DNA of 64,000 bases. It comes from Cryptomeria japonica. Its lineage: Eukaryota; Streptophyta; Pinopsida; Cupressales; Cupressaceae. Position numbers and translations under genes: made by a program. The stretch is from positions 38,508,911 to 38,572,910 of the forward strand of contig NC_081412.1 of assembly GCF_030272615.1 (NCBI RefSeq), given 5' to 3'. Shown here one piece after another: positions 1 through 12,904 of this stretch (position 1 is its first letter; every line of letters starts with the position of its first letter). The notes below the pieces were generated by a model that ran no database searches, was not told the origin of the DNA, and saw only the letters and a list, made by a program, of their open reading frames with translations.

Positions 1-1091
1 CCAGGAACACCCATTCCTTCCCATTGCTAGATCCACTCGCAGAGCCTTCTGTCGGTTCATCATCTGAATTAGTAATGCCTTCCTCATCTACTATGTAGCA
101 TGATTTGTCTCTATTTTTCTTATACTTATACTTGTTCTAATATCTAGGGTTAGGCTTAAATGATCTTCTAACTCTTTCTTCAAATCTTGAATTTCTTTCA
201 AGACATATAGATGCAAAATGACCAATCTTATTACATGCAAAACATTTAAAAGGTGCTTTTCCTTCATACTTACTTCCTAATGGTCCTTTAGGTACTCTTC
301 TAGCAAATAGTACTTCAAGTTGCTCAAACTCATCATCTTCTCTCTTCATATCTTCCAATTCCTTTGCATAAAAATATTTTCAGTCTTGCTTACTAGTTGT
401 AGATGTAGATGCATGAAAAGAAGGTTGAAATTCACAGCTCCAGAAGGTCCAAATTCTTCAAGATAAAAAGAAAATAGTTTCCCAACCAAAGTATCTCTAT
501 TGACAGATGTATTATCTATTATTCTCAACTCATTAATAGTAGTAGCCTTCATTTTGTAAGCTAGTGGTAGGGCTCTTAGGACTTTAGAAACAATTTCATC
601 TTCACTTAGAGTTCCACCACAACATTGAATTCCCATAACAATCTCATTTACCCTTTCCATGAATGCAGTAATCCTTTCATATTCTTCCATCTTCAAGTTT
701 TCATATCTCACTCGATAACCATCAAGTTTAGAATTTTCACTATAGGGTCACCTTCATTAAGAATTTCCAACTTATCCCATATAGCCTTTCTAGATGATTT
801 GTTGGTTAATCGCATTATTTGTTGATTAGAAAGTGCACACAAGAGGGCTTCTCTTGCTCTACAATCATTCTCAAGATCCTTATCCAGGTTTGCCAGAGGA
901 TGATTGCCAGATCTTGGATTATATGGTGTGACACCATTCTGTGTGATCTCCCAAATCTCCTTGCTAAGACATCTCAGATGAGTCTCCATCTAAATCTTCC
1001 ACACTGTGTAATTTGTTCCATCAAGCTTCATAATATCCCTTTGAAAGATAGCTCTAGAAGAACTGGATGAACTTGAACTGTTAGTCACCAT
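1..1091 (-). pseudogene. Ty1/copia gag, with start of the gag-pol junction (partial)
   Basis: Retrotransposon capsid/nucleocapsid gene read leftwards from an ATG at 1091 and cut by the window edge. The start MVTNSSSSSSSS is followed by the gag opening KLDGTNYTVW, then a UBN2-type gag core (708-989 and 346-711) and a CCHC zinc knuckle CFACNKIGHFASIC near 215-260. Residues near 1-136 (KNRDKSCYIVDEEG) are the usual linker after the knuckle in plant copia elements. It is broken by one in-frame TAG just after TVWKI (about 991) and by a frameshift near 710. It lies directly downstream of a PBS and LTR, so it is the 5' part of a minus-strand element whose pol would lie outside the window. Gag packages the element RNA into cytoplasmic particles. 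The family assignment is firm; the lineage is not resolved. Confidence 0.88.
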
Positions 1092-1135
1092 AGGATCTTT
1101 CTCAAGTGGTTAAGCTTTCTAAAGAGAGGACCAAA

Positions 1136-1147
1136 GCTCTGATACCA
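1136..1147 (-). other. tRNA primer-binding site of the copia element
   Basis: On the minus strand TGGTATCAGAGC begins two bases after the LTR end. This is the classic complement of the initiator methionine tRNA 3' end used by plant Ty1/copia elements to prime minus-strand DNA synthesis. It fixes the element orientation and the LTR boundary at 1150. Confidence 0.9.
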
Positions 1148-1149
1148 AT

Positions 1150-2357
1150 TGTTAGATAGTTCAAATAACTGGAAGACAAATGAGAGGAGGGGGGTGAATC
1201 AGTTATCACAGATTACTGGAACAATTAGTAATTTAAACTTTAATACCGAAACCCAAAACATTAATAGATAAACCAATTAAGCATAAACAATAATCACATA
1301 ATAAATACCATCCACATGACACCAAGATTTGTGCGTGGAAAACCTGGTAAAGGGAAAAACCATTGTGGGAAGCCAACCACAGTCAAATAATACTTCTACA
1401 GTAAGCATGTGAACTAAAATTGAGGGGCTTACACATGCAGGAAGGCCTATAGCCTAGAGCTCACCACTCATCACAAAAGGAGCCTCAGTGACTACATATA
1501 AATCTAGATTACAATCCGGAGAAGTGTTGAACTGCAAAAGATAACATCTCCTATTCTTGAGTACAGTTCCGGTTAAGCTCAATACCTAAGGACTAAATCT
1601 TCTAACATAAACCCAATTCGATCTCCAATGATCAACCAACTCCTCTACCTAAATGATATTACATTATTCACACATCACATTCCTTGACCATGACCTCTTA
1701 CAATAACCATGATAATCTACAAGGAGATCTCACACCTATATATACAAACCCTTGACCATAAACAATCAGGTTGGCCACTAGACAATAAACCAATTACATA
1801 ATTACAAACCATGTCGGCCTTACACCAAACAAATAATATCAACACATAAGACATCCCCAAAAATACATCAATAGGTCCTATCCACATGTTTCATTAAAGT
1901 CGGTCCATAACCTAGATCAACCGAGACCCAATATTGGTCCATACGCCATAGCAATGATCTCCATCCACCAAGTCTCGAACATGATTACCAACATCATCCT
2001 GAAACTCCACCAGAAGCTACACCCAAACCACTTATGCAATTCATCAAAGATCTCCATCAAAAGCTCTGCCTTGAAACCCTCGCCGGAACCAGAAACCAAT
2101 CTTCTAAGCAAGCAGGATATCAATTGATCACCAAACCAAAATCAACTGATCAAATATGAGTACGACTATCATGAACAAGCCAATTCCATCACCAGATTAT
2201 ACTGGAGCCTACCGGATCATGTCGGATCCAAGTTAACTAGAAACCACTCAACCTATTGGGACCAGAAGGGTGTCGGTAAAGCATCCAAATAACTAGTGTT
2301 GGCATCAATGGAAAAAAATTAATGCAACACATAATCAATTCCACCAAATGGCCAACA
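1150..2357 (-). repeat. Copia 5' LTR, about 1.2 kb
   Basis: The block starts TGTTAG and ends GGCCAACA on plus, giving minus-strand TGTTGG...CTAACA termini, and abuts the PBS at 1136-1147. It carries the internal block shared by the LTRs of this window (about 1325-1375; minus strand CCACAATGGTTTTTCCC followed by GGTTTTCCACGC) and a run of G before GTGAATCAGT near 1188. The partner LTR lies outside the window. The next 300 bases (2358-2658) are AT-rich and hold nothing recognisable. Confidence 0.8.
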
Positions 2358-2663
2358 ATCAATACCTAGGGAAAAGATATTTTTTACAATTTTTTTGTCT
2401 ATTTTTTAATTTTTTCACGTGTGAAACACAATTCTTAATGTTTGATGAAAAACCTACATTCATAGTAAATAAAACATGAATATATTAATGAAATTAAATA
2501 TATTAAAAATTATACTATTTGGAAAGCTTATAATAAGGACTAAATATTTACAAAAATAAAACTTCGAAATGAATTCATTTGACCCCCCCTAAAGATAACG
2601 TAAAAGTGATTTTTTATTAGCATTTTGATAGGTGTGAAAGAGACTCCATTGTAGGTTTGATTT

Positions 2664-3791
2664 ATTTGGCTTGATGATGATGATAGAGTTGTAATAGGTT
2701 GATTGATGACTTGATTTGTGTTGTCATTGATGGCGACCATGTTTTTCTAGTTATATAAGTCATCTAGACCAACCGGTAGAGGAAGTAGTTAAACAATGAA
2801 CCAGTAAACAATGATAGTGCGATGTTCAAGTGACTGATATGGATGATCGGTGAAGAGTTAGGTGTTGTGGTTTGGAACATATTTTTATGACATTGGCATG
2901 TGTCTATGATTGTAACTGCATCAATAGATTCAAAGTATTGAATGATTTATGATGGATTTATTAGAGATAGATAGGAAGAATAGAGAACCGATATAGCAGA
3001 GTTACTTTGATCAGTAAACCAATAGACTTTTTGTTATATTTTTGAGTTATGAATTGTGTGGACGACATGAGTAAAGTGTATTGAGCAAGATTGAACCTAG
3101 CAAATTGTTCCAAGGTTATTTGCCGACTTAGCAGAGTTATTTATAAAAAGATGAATGTTATGTGATGATGTATAAGATGATGGATCTAGAGTGAAGATTT
3201 GATCGTGCGGTGAAAGAAAAATTTGTGTGTTGATGTCTAGTTGGTGTTAGAAGAAGAACTGAAGTGGATCTAATTAGGCACAAAGGTGCTAACAATAGAT
3301 CAGTCACTTGTTGTTCCCTAACTATTGCAGCAAGAAAATCCTCTAACAAGGTCACTCCTAACAAGGTGCGGTAGGATCCTCACATGTCTGAAGGTTAAAT
3401 CCTTTAATGGGGTGACAAATTAGCTTGTGTTTAAAATACCTTAGCTGGGTAGCTCCTAACAAGCCTTATTGCAATATCTCTTAACCAGGCTAAGACACTC
3501 TTAACCGGGTGTGCCCCTAACAAGGTATTTGTAAGACCTTAACCGATCAAATCTCTATACTGCAGATAGTGGAACTTTGTGAGTACTAATTCCCACCATA
3601 GTTTTTCCCATTTGGGTTTCCATGTGAAAAGTTATTGTGCTATAGTTTGCATGCTTTATTGGATGTTTGCATATGTGGTTATATTTCTTGCATGCTTATT
3701 GATTTTCAAGTTGGTGAGATCAGTTATCAAATTTGTATTGTTTTTGCTTACACTAATTCACCCCCCCCCTCTTAATGCCTTATAAGTATCA
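2664..3791 (+). repeat. Solo copia LTR with 5-bp target duplication
   Basis: Reads in plus orientation as the same family as the LTRs at 27150-28323 and 30534-31703. Shared segments include ATAGGTTGATTGATGACTTG near 2695, the CACCATAGTTTTTCCC / GGGTTTCCATGTG block near 3593-3632, and the tail CCTTATAAGTATCA. GATTT occurs immediately before (2659-2663) and after (3792-3796). No PBS follows and no PPT precedes, so the internal region was lost by LTR-LTR recombination. The first two bases are mutated relative to the family TG. Confidence 0.75.
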
Positions 3792-3796
3792 GATTT

Positions 3797-5379
3797 AGAA
3801 TTAGAGAGGTTCTATCCAAGAAATTTTGATAGAAGAGCCTTTGATCTAACTCTCCTCAACTAATTAATTCAAATGGAACATCTTAAAGCTTAAATCATTA
3901 TATTTTCTAAAAAAATGTATGATTTCAGTAAAAATCAAGATGCACCAACAAGTGTAACCCAGTATTGTGGGATCACCCACATGTTTTTTTCTAGGTGATC
4001 TATGTTGGGAAGGAGAGTATGAATAGTCTAGTTGTATTATGCTAGTTCCACTCATCCTCATGAATATGTGCAAATGATGTATGGTTACAGTGTTAACCAT
4101 CCTATATAAGAGTTTTTTCCTCTAGTTTCGAGCATGCAACAACCTCTATAAGACATGAAGTGAAAAGGAAAATGAAAATCCATACCTATAACCTGCAAAT
4201 GCACAAAAAATCACAAAATAAATCAGAAATTAGTGTTCACGTCAAATTCACCAAATGTTGTATGCCTGAAATCATCTTAGTTAATTAGAAATTAATAGGT
4301 AACCACCAAACCTATCTAATTAATAGAATTCGAATACAAACAATAGGAAAGAATGTTGAGATCAACAATGAAGAATAAATTAATCAAATCAAACACAATC
4401 CATAATTGATAGCATGAAAACTCCTATTACTCTTCTCCTCTTGTGGAATGTTGGTTCTCAGAGTCATGCTTATAAACTTGCAATATGACAACAAGAATTT
4501 GAAGATAGTGGTTGATGAAAAAGCGAGATTGATGCTCAATTTATAGAATTTGGAAGGAAATTTGAATGGTCAATATTGATATGCAAACTAATTCGATCAA
4601 TAGTGGAGATTAATTCAAATAAAATTGATTGGAAAATATTATGATGAGAACTGGTTGCATGATTGAATTGATTGATAAATGACTGAGTTGATTGATCAGT
4701 GAACTAAGTAAATTGATTTACTCAAAAAAGTTGATTGGCAGTTAGAAAAAGTGATTGAGAATAGTTAACTAAGTTAACTAATTAGATTAGAGAGATGACT
4801 GAATTAATTAATTAGCCTAAAAAAGTTGATTAACAGTTATAGTCGGAGTGAGTGGCAATTAGAATGTTAGCATGTGTTGTAGGAAATTTGTCATGAATTT
4901 GTATTTAAATTTGTATTTGATTTAAATTTTGATTTTCAAAAATATCAAATGACATGCACATGAAATAAAATTAGTTGGAAATTAGAATTTGAGAATTTTG
5001 AATTTTTGAACTGAGAGAAAAATAAATTAAATAGATTTGAGAAATTTATTTGATTTGGAAGAAATAGTTAGCTAATTAAATAATTTAAATAAATTATTTA
5101 ATTAAGGAAAAATATGAATTTAATTTAATTAAATGATAAAGACCATTAAATTAAATTAAATAAATCACAATTGATTAAATCATAAAATTATTTAATTAAT
5201 TTCAAGAATAGTCAACTAATTAAATGAATAAAGAGGAAATAAATAGTTAATTTGTAATGGAGAATAATGAAATGTCAATTTAGAATAATAAATTTATATT
5301 AATTAATAATTAAATAAATATCCAATTAATAGAGAAGAAGAATTAGCGTTGTCAAGAATAGAACATTTTTAAGTGTCTA
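3797..5379. other. AT-rich spacer, no gene seen
   Basis: Strongly AT-rich, especially 4900-5340, with many short TTAATTAAAT-type words. Short open frames on the minus strand (3864-4100) match nothing I recognise. Probably old degraded repeat DNA. Confidence 0.5.
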
Positions 5380-6593
5380 CAGTTGACAGTGAGGTTGTGG
5401 GTCAAGATTAGTCTAGAGAATGCCCTGCGGTTCTATGATTTGTTGGTTGAAGCATTTCAATTTGTAGGAAATGTTCATTTGGTTCATGCAATGTTCTAGT
5501 TACATTTTCTAGTGTTGGTTTGATTAGCAAGTGAAGTTATGTTATTTTGTGCTCTACATGTTCAATTGTGTTGGCTTCTAGGTGACCCAGTTGGTTTATC
5601 TTATTTGGATAATCCTCTTTTCATCTAGATATACATTAGAGATTGATTTTTGATATTTCTATGGGTCTCACTATGGCGTGTGTATATTCACATTGATAAT
5701 TTTTTATTTGGTGATGTCTTTTAAGGCACTTGGTTAGATGCACTTTATTGTTTCTACGTGTTATGTTTGGTGCCAAATTTGGAGGATGTGTTAGCATGTC
5801 TAGTTTGTTGGAATTGACTTAGAAGGATGTGTTATATGTGTTTGGGTCCCCCTTATCTAATGGAGTGGACCACAATGTGTGTTTTTTATCTGAGTGGTCG
5901 ACGTTATGCAATTCATGTACACTCTATCTATGACCAACCTAGTTGAGAATTTAAATGAATAATCTTCTATAGGTAGATGTGAGGATGTATGAGTTGTGGC
6001 ACGGAATGTGTGAATTGTTGTGAATGATGTGTAAGAATATGTGGTGTAGTAGAAGTGTGAAATTAAATTTATGAAGAGATTTGATGATGATATCTTTATT
6101 ATGACAATGTTTTGAGATAGTGGTTGAAGTTAGATACATTTTCCATGATATTGGTTCCTTAACATAGTGGTTCAAGGAAAATTTCATGATCAAGAGATAT
6201 TTTTTATTTCAATTCATCATTTCGGGCTATAATTGTCATAAGAAATTTTGTCCTTTTGGTAGCCTATGCAGTTATTTGTATCTTGCCCTAAGGTTTGCGT
6301 GCCTTAGTCTTGCAAGTCCTATCAAGTGCAATGAGCTCCTTGGTCTTGAGCCTGAAATATTATAATTTATTATTTATATCAGAGACGTGATTCTCACCAT
6401 GGTTTTTCCCTATTTGGGGTTTTCCACATAAATCTGGTGTGTGTGCTTTGTGCTTTCATGTTTCATAATTGCAGTAATAAGTCAATTATGGTTTGAAGTT
6501 TAAAAGATCAAAAGTAAATTGTTTTGATGTCCAGACTGATTCACCCACCCTCTTAGTCATGTGGTGTGTTCAAAAAAATATTATTTCTAACCA
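5380..6593 (+). repeat. LTR-like block, boundaries uncertain
   Basis: Contains the LTR block ACCATGGTTTTTCCC followed by GGGGTTTTCCACATAAATC near 6395-6440 and an LTR-type tail (CTGATTCACCCACCCTCTTAG near 6536-6556) that stops close to 6593, just before LINE coding similarity. No PBS follows, so it is a solo or truncated LTR. The right edge is reasonable; the left edge is a guess from family length, and no target duplication was found. Confidence 0.45.
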
Positions 6594-8250
6594 TCTGACA
6601 CCTTCCAAGGCACATTCCTATACATGGCTTTGAAGCATCATTTAACAATGAGAGAAATTCTATGAATCTTCAGATCTTTCAAACCTAAATCCCAAATTTT
6701 TTTGTCAAGATAACATCACTCTCACTTAACATAATGCTTCTTCTTCTTCCTCTTACCATCTGACAACAAAAAAATATCATTATTCTAAATTTCATCAACT
6801 TGATAATTATTGGAGGGCGAAACAGGTGAATAATATGAACTATAAGAAGATAATGTTTTTTGGCAAATTTGGATCCTCTTAGCCGGGGATACAAATTGCC
6901 TATTCTAATTATCCAATTTAGAATCAATCTTACTCTTCATCCACATCCACATGTCCTTCAAAAAAGGATTAAGTGAAAATTAAATCCCAAGATTTTTAAT
7001 ATACTTGGTGGTACTTGGCAAACACAACTAGAGGGTGTCTTGCCAACCAAGCATGATGGATTTGGAATTAGATTGTTTTGCACCAAAGGCAAATCAAAAT
7101 AGGTTAAGCTTCTCCATAAGGAAATCCATATTCCCTACATCAAGCTCCAAAAACAAGGCAATTTTATTTGCAAACTATATATTTAAAAAGTCATCCTTAT
7201 TAGGGAGATAGATACCTTTAATCCAAAGGGTCAATGAAGACTCCCTCAATAGGTAAAATATTGCATATGAATTAATTAAAAAAAAAGTGTGGGGGAAAAG
7301 GGGCATCCTTGCCTAATGGACCTCTCCAAGATTAAAAAAATGGTCTCTAATAAGGATTCATTAACATCAATTTGAGCAACAACATCTTTTAGTAGGGTTT
7401 TAACCATATGGAAAAAGCTATCAGGGAGTCCAAATGCTTCAAGAGTCATAAACAAGAATGACCGCTCCACTTTGTCATATAGCTTCTCAAAGTCTAAAAG
7501 AAATGTAGCAACATTTTTTATTGTATTATCTATCATAGTCCATGGACTCCCAATTGGTTAGGATATTCTCCAAGATGTACCTCAAATGATAAAGATAGTT
7601 TGAGAAATGCTAATAAAATACATGAGGATATCTACTAATCTTATAAGACAAATTGATTAAGGTAATAGGATGCCATTTATTTATGAGTTGTCTCCATCTT
7701 TAGGGAAAATTTTAATCACTCACTTTTTAATGTTGTTGTCTAGGGTTCCTCTATTAACAACCAACTTATAGATTTGAAGTAGATATTCATTAATACAATC
7801 AATAATTTTCTTGTAGAATCCCATAGGATACCCATCAGTGTTGAGAGATTTATCATTATTTAAAACATTAGTAGCATTTTTAACCTCCTCAAGTTTGATT
7901 TCTTTATTTAATTTGCTAATATTCTCCTTAGATATTTTCTTAGGAATAAGTTGTTTACAAAATTTTCTTGTATTCTAACTAGTCAAGTCATTGACCTCAA
8001 AAGTGAAGAGTTTCTTGTAGAATCCGAAGAAATATTCCTTAATTTTCTTAAGTTCATATGTAATCTTATCTTCCACCAAAACCTTGTCAACACTATCCCT
8101 GATGCCTTTATTTTTTATGAATTTAAAAAAGAATTTAGACTTTGTTGGTTGAAAATTTTGTCAACTCGAGATGAATTTATAAAATTGTGGTTTCAACCAC
8201 AACAACACAAAATTAAATCTCTCGTAATTATTAAGGGAAGGTTGCCCCTA
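6594..8250 (-). pseudogene. LINE (L1-like) reverse transcriptase remnant
   Basis: Minus-strand translation in several frames gives the endonuclease-RT linker (about 7800-8250), the pre-RT motif TDGYPMGFYKK near 7830, a core RT segment at 7276-7536 (FLLDFEKLYDKVE, FGLPDSF, SIRQGCPFSP) and post-RT segments down to 6594 (MWMWMKSKIDSKLD near 6920, LGLKDLKIHRIS near 6660). This order is typical of plant non-LTR retrotransposons, which reverse-transcribe their RNA at nicked chromosomal DNA. The catalytic YADD-type box is not intact and many stops and frameshifts are present, so it is a fossil. The lower end abuts the LTR-like block at 6593. Confidence 0.85.
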
Positions 8251-9403
8251 TGATTCACTACTATATTCTACTAAAATAAGATACAAATTTCTAACTCCTA
8301 TTCTAACATGAGCGGTACATCATCTTATCCTATTTTTTCAAGACAGATGCTATTCTTTTCCTCATTTTTTCAGGAAAGAATTTACAACATAGAGCAAAAA
8401 TAATTCTTACAATTTTTTTGTTACAAATTAACTTAGAAAGCAAGAACAATATAATATAGATAAGAAAATAAGCAAAGTGTCCATAAAGGTGCAAAGTCCT
8501 TTGTTGCTTCTCCAGGACTAGAAAGAGTGCTCAAGCTCAGTCTTAAATTCACTACTATCTTATCAATCTTTTTATAATTTATTTTGTAACCCAAAGAGTT
8601 AACTAAGAAAACCAAAATAAAGATCAAATTCTTCAAAATTATTCCTAGCTTCATCTTTGATAATTTTTTTGTGAAGTAGTAATATGAATCTCAAAGTCTT
8701 CAAGTTGTCATTTCTTTTCCCAAGATAACACAATCAAGCACAAAGTCTTCAAAGTGAAACCTTAATATATATGTATTAGCTATTTCTACTTGAAATATCA
8801 ATATGAAGCACAAAGTATTCAAAATGATAATATTATCACCAATTCTTGATTCTAACAACAATAGTCAAGATATGACACAAAGTTCACAAGTTAACAATTG
8901 CCTCTACACTTTAATGATATTCTCTCAACACGCCTTTTACTTCAGTAAACAAGATTTTATAACGAATATGACATAATAAAATTCTCACCATAAATGCAAA
9001 TGAATCCAACACAAAGTCTGGATGCCAAAATCTTTTTTCTTATTTCATCAAATTTGTAAAATCACAAGAGGAACACAAAGTTTCACTTTTGCTCTTCACT
9101 TTGGCAGAGTTTCAACATATAGATTAAAGATAATAGATGATAATTACATAGAGAAACCTCATATATATAGAAGAGAGGTGCAACATGAAACTAGGAAAGT
9201 CACAACAAAGGTAGAGTCCTATTTGACTTAGGACACATTCATTGCCTACGTGAAAAAACTAAATACAAAATTGACACTGAAGGTGTCAATGTCTTATTAA
9301 AAAATGTATCTACTTATGAAAACTACTAAGTTTCATGAGACACTACATTCTAATCTTGCTTCATGAACTCCTTGAACTTTTGTAGAACTGCTTTCATTTG
9401 TTC
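8251..9403. other. No gene; recurring CACAAAGT word
   Basis: AT-rich non-coding DNA. Between about 8680 and 9090 the phrase (A)AGCACAAAGTCTTCAAAGT and variants (ATGAATCTCAAAGTCTTCAAG, AAGCACAAAGTATTCAAAA, AACACAAAGTCTGGATGCC, AACACAAAGTTTCAC) recurs at irregular spacing. It may be an old divergent tandem array or the leader of a retrotransposon. Confidence 0.4.
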
Positions 9404-12400
9404 CTAGTTAGGTCCTTTAGTATGCCTTGTGATGACCTTGACCCTGGTGATATAATCTCTGAGGCTCATGTAGCATTTCCTGTGTTCCTTTAGAAGTGAG
9501 GTTGGATCATCCAGATTCACATGGATATCTACTAGTTTATCAATAGAAGATAGTGAGAAAGCTTGTTTATTGACCTCTTCGCCAGTTAGCAAATTGAATT
9601 TTTGGATGAAAATGTCATCATGAAGAGGTTTCTAATTCTCATCAAGGAAAGTACAAGGAAGAGTTTACATTTTCTCAATGATTTCCTTTCCTTTATCATT
9701 ACATTCCTTTAGTTCCTTTCTCAAATAATTGATAAGGACCTCAATTGTGTTATTTGGTGTTCTAGAATTTCTCTTTTCTCAACATACATATCCCTTGAAA
9801 CGATCACTCTATTATCAACTAGAACATCCAATTGAAAATATTCTAACTTCAACCAAGAGTCAAAGCCTTTCTCATGTGCTTCTAACTCATTATCTAAAAC
9901 AAATTCAAAGTTTTATCAATTTCAACTTTTACCTCCTCCAAGTTTTTGACAAGAGTAATTGTTGAACATAGGAGATGTGTTCCTTGACTCAACAGTCTAT
10001 CCATCCATTCGCCAACTATCCTCCCATGATAATTTACCTATTCAGCTTGTTTGATAATTAGTTCATTCATTGATGGAGTGACTGGCTCGACTACCTCTGA
10101 TTATTTAGTAATCTTAATCAAGACCGACGCGAGTTGATCAACTTGTTTCTCCAACTAATTTTTCTTTATTCTCTCCTCAAATATTGCCACAAAATGCTCG
10201 AATGAAGTTTGAGCATCTTCAATTGTACCCTGATGTGTTTACTTTCCCAAATCAATTCTCTCAATAATATAATTTGTATCTTGTACTTTTTAAAGTCTAC
10301 GTTAGGAGGAAGAATGGTCATCTCTATATACTTATCTTTGGATGGGTCTATCCTTAACCTAGACAAAGTTTTGGATTTCTTTGTGACCTTGGGCATAATA
10401 GTAATCAATTGGCTAAAATGAAAGTCATTAGGAGATATGGCTTGTTTCTTTCTTTTAGGAGCATTAGGCACTAACCATGATGGCAAAGAAACATCTTCAT
10501 CTACTCTAGAAGTCAAAACTAGAGTTGCCAACTCTTGACACTGAATGTTGGTGGTAACAGTAGGTGGAGTTGAGGTGACGACAACAAGTGGATTGGAAAC
10601 ATTAGAAACTTGAGGAGGAACTTGGGTTTCTGATATAAATTTATCAAAATCTTCTAACATAGAAGATGTGACCTCAAACAAATTAGGAAGAAACATAGTA
10701 TCTAAGTTGTCATGAGGCGTATAAAGGGTTGTTTCACTTGTGGAAGTAGAAGGAATAACATGTACTTCAGGAACTTGTGAAGGAATTGACACAATAGTAC
10801 TCAAAGGAATTGCATCAGAGATAAAGACTGAACTAGTAGCTATGATATTACATGATGAAGGAGGAATGCCTTCATGTGTCTCTTGAGATTGGGAAGTACT
10901 TGGGATTTCAGGTAATCCATCCTCATCAAATTCTCCTTCTTCTTGCTCTTGTTCATTGTCTGGTTCATCTTCTTCTTGAAATTTTTCATCTTCATTTACT
11001 TCTTCTTCTCCCTCAACTTCATCATGAACTTGAGTCTCTTGTGTTGAAGACTCACCTTGAGCTTTACCTTTTCCAACAATAAACTTGAATTTAGGACCCT
11101 TAGGAGTTGCGGGATCTTGCCTATTCTTGGTCCTTAATTTTTAAGTCCTTGCCTTAGGGCCTACAACATCTTCTTCAAATGATTCATTTTATGAAGATTT
11201 CATCTGTACACCATGTAGGTTTAATTAAATTGTGGTATTATCAAGAATTTTTTGGAACCTAGCCCTTATAGGATTATTCTCCTTTTGGGACCATTGAATG
11301 AGAAATAGAGGTAATCCAACTACTTTGTTTCTTTCATATGCAGGATCAAGGATGTCACCATCTTCTTCTAGGTCTTCAAGAACACCAACAAGATCAAAGT
11401 TTTCAATTTGTACTACTATCCAATGACAATAATCCATTCTGCAGATATCCTCTTCAGTCTTATAATCAACCCACAATTCTTCAATTTCATGGATATGTGT
11501 GTATTTCTTCTTAATCTTATTCTTCATGCCCCTATAATCAAACCAATCACTGGCCTTGAAGAATTTCATGGTCACTCTTCCCATTTCCTCCTCCATGGTG
11601 TGAGCCTTGTAGATGGAATTGATAGAATATCTCCCTATAGAGATAGACAATTTCAAACCTATCTTATGAGCTCCAGATTGATGCTCATGGATGGAAATCA
11701 TTTGACGAGCTATATCCATAACGATGATCTTATCAGATGGATATCTCGGGAGCATGAAAGTTTCCCTATCAAAACACCCAATTCTGATATACGTGAAGGT
11801 AGGAAACTAAAGGAAAATGCAACCATACCCACTTACCACCTTCCATGCTTCATCTGACACTCTTTTGTTCTAAAGTTCCTTGTCAAATAAACACATGTAA
11901 TGAGAAAAGAAAGCATCATTTGCCCTCCTGAAATGATGTAAACTCTCTGAGAGAGTCAACTGAGAGAAGTAATTGTAAACAGGAACTTGACTCCTATCAC
12001 ATATAGATGATAGACCTGGAAAATGCCTTATTGAGGCAGCTTCATAGACAAGATAAGAAGTCATGTAAAATTTCAAGGTGGTAAGCACCTTGGTCAGTTG
12101 TTCACATGTGGCATCCGCAATTTGTTTTCCCTAGAAGATCTTTTTTCTTATTATGCCTTATGAAATGGATGTATTGATACATCCACTTGTGGTAGGTATT
12201 GGAAGTTGGGAGGCCTTTTACTCTACTAAGAAGAGTAATCAAATCATTAACCTCCTCAATGAAGTCATAACTAGGAAGAGTTTTAGGCCATCTTTAAATT
12301 GTAGGCCTAGGTAATTTTAGCCAATTATCATTCATGTTCTTCCTGCATTTCTCTAAATTTTTATCAAAATATGCCACTGTTGATTCCATATCAATATGTG

Positions 12401-12701
12401 CATATTGTTCAATAGGAGAACATTTGAAAATGGTGTCAAAGAAATCCTCATCAAGTTTGATGAGTGTTTTCCCATCTACATCCTTCACTGATCTAGTGGT
12501 AGAATCATATTTATTGGCAAGAGACAATACAAACTCTGGATTTTGAGCTGACATGGGGAAAGCAACCACTAGATGAATTTCACTATTTGCAGAGGGCTCC
12601 ATCTTGTAGGAAACTGCTGGTGATTTCACCCTCTTTAAGAACTCATCAAGATCCACATGATCAATCTTGGTATCCTTGATATTGTCAATGTTTGATATCA
12701 C
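9404..12701 (-). pseudogene. Long decayed reading frame, unknown retroelement ORF
   Basis: Several minus-strand open segments chain into one protein of roughly 1,000 codons: 12294-12701 (IFKCSPIEQYAHIDMEST, KNMNDNWLKLPRPT), continuing to 12160 (YHKWMYQYIHFI), then 11225-11755 (ASDWFDYRGMKNKIKKK, YCHWIVVQIE), an acidic Glu/Asp-rich stretch (10860-11060), a Ser/Thr/Pro-rich stretch with KRKKQ (10166-10804) and a C-terminal piece at 9404-9592. Stops and frameshifts interrupt it. No protease, RT, RNase H or integrase motif is visible. Its place beside gypsy remnants on the same strand suggests an extra ORF of a gypsy-type retrotransposon. I cannot assign a function. Confidence 0.5.
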
Positions 12702-12904
12702 TGATGAAGGCAGAAATACTAGATGTATTTATTGCTTTTAAAATTTCATTGATTTCTTATTAGAAGAAGGCTCTGATATTTGCAATAAATGCACTGCAAT
12801 ATGAAAATACCATTATTGGAAATGATTAGCCACCATAGAAATCTTTATTTGATACAAAAAATTTCATTGATCCATCACATATTGACCAAAAATAACTAAT
12901 TTAT

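Noticed and set aside
7951-8253. 100-codon plus-strand frame
   Set aside because: Antisense of the LINE linker region, whose minus-strand reading is the recognisable one.
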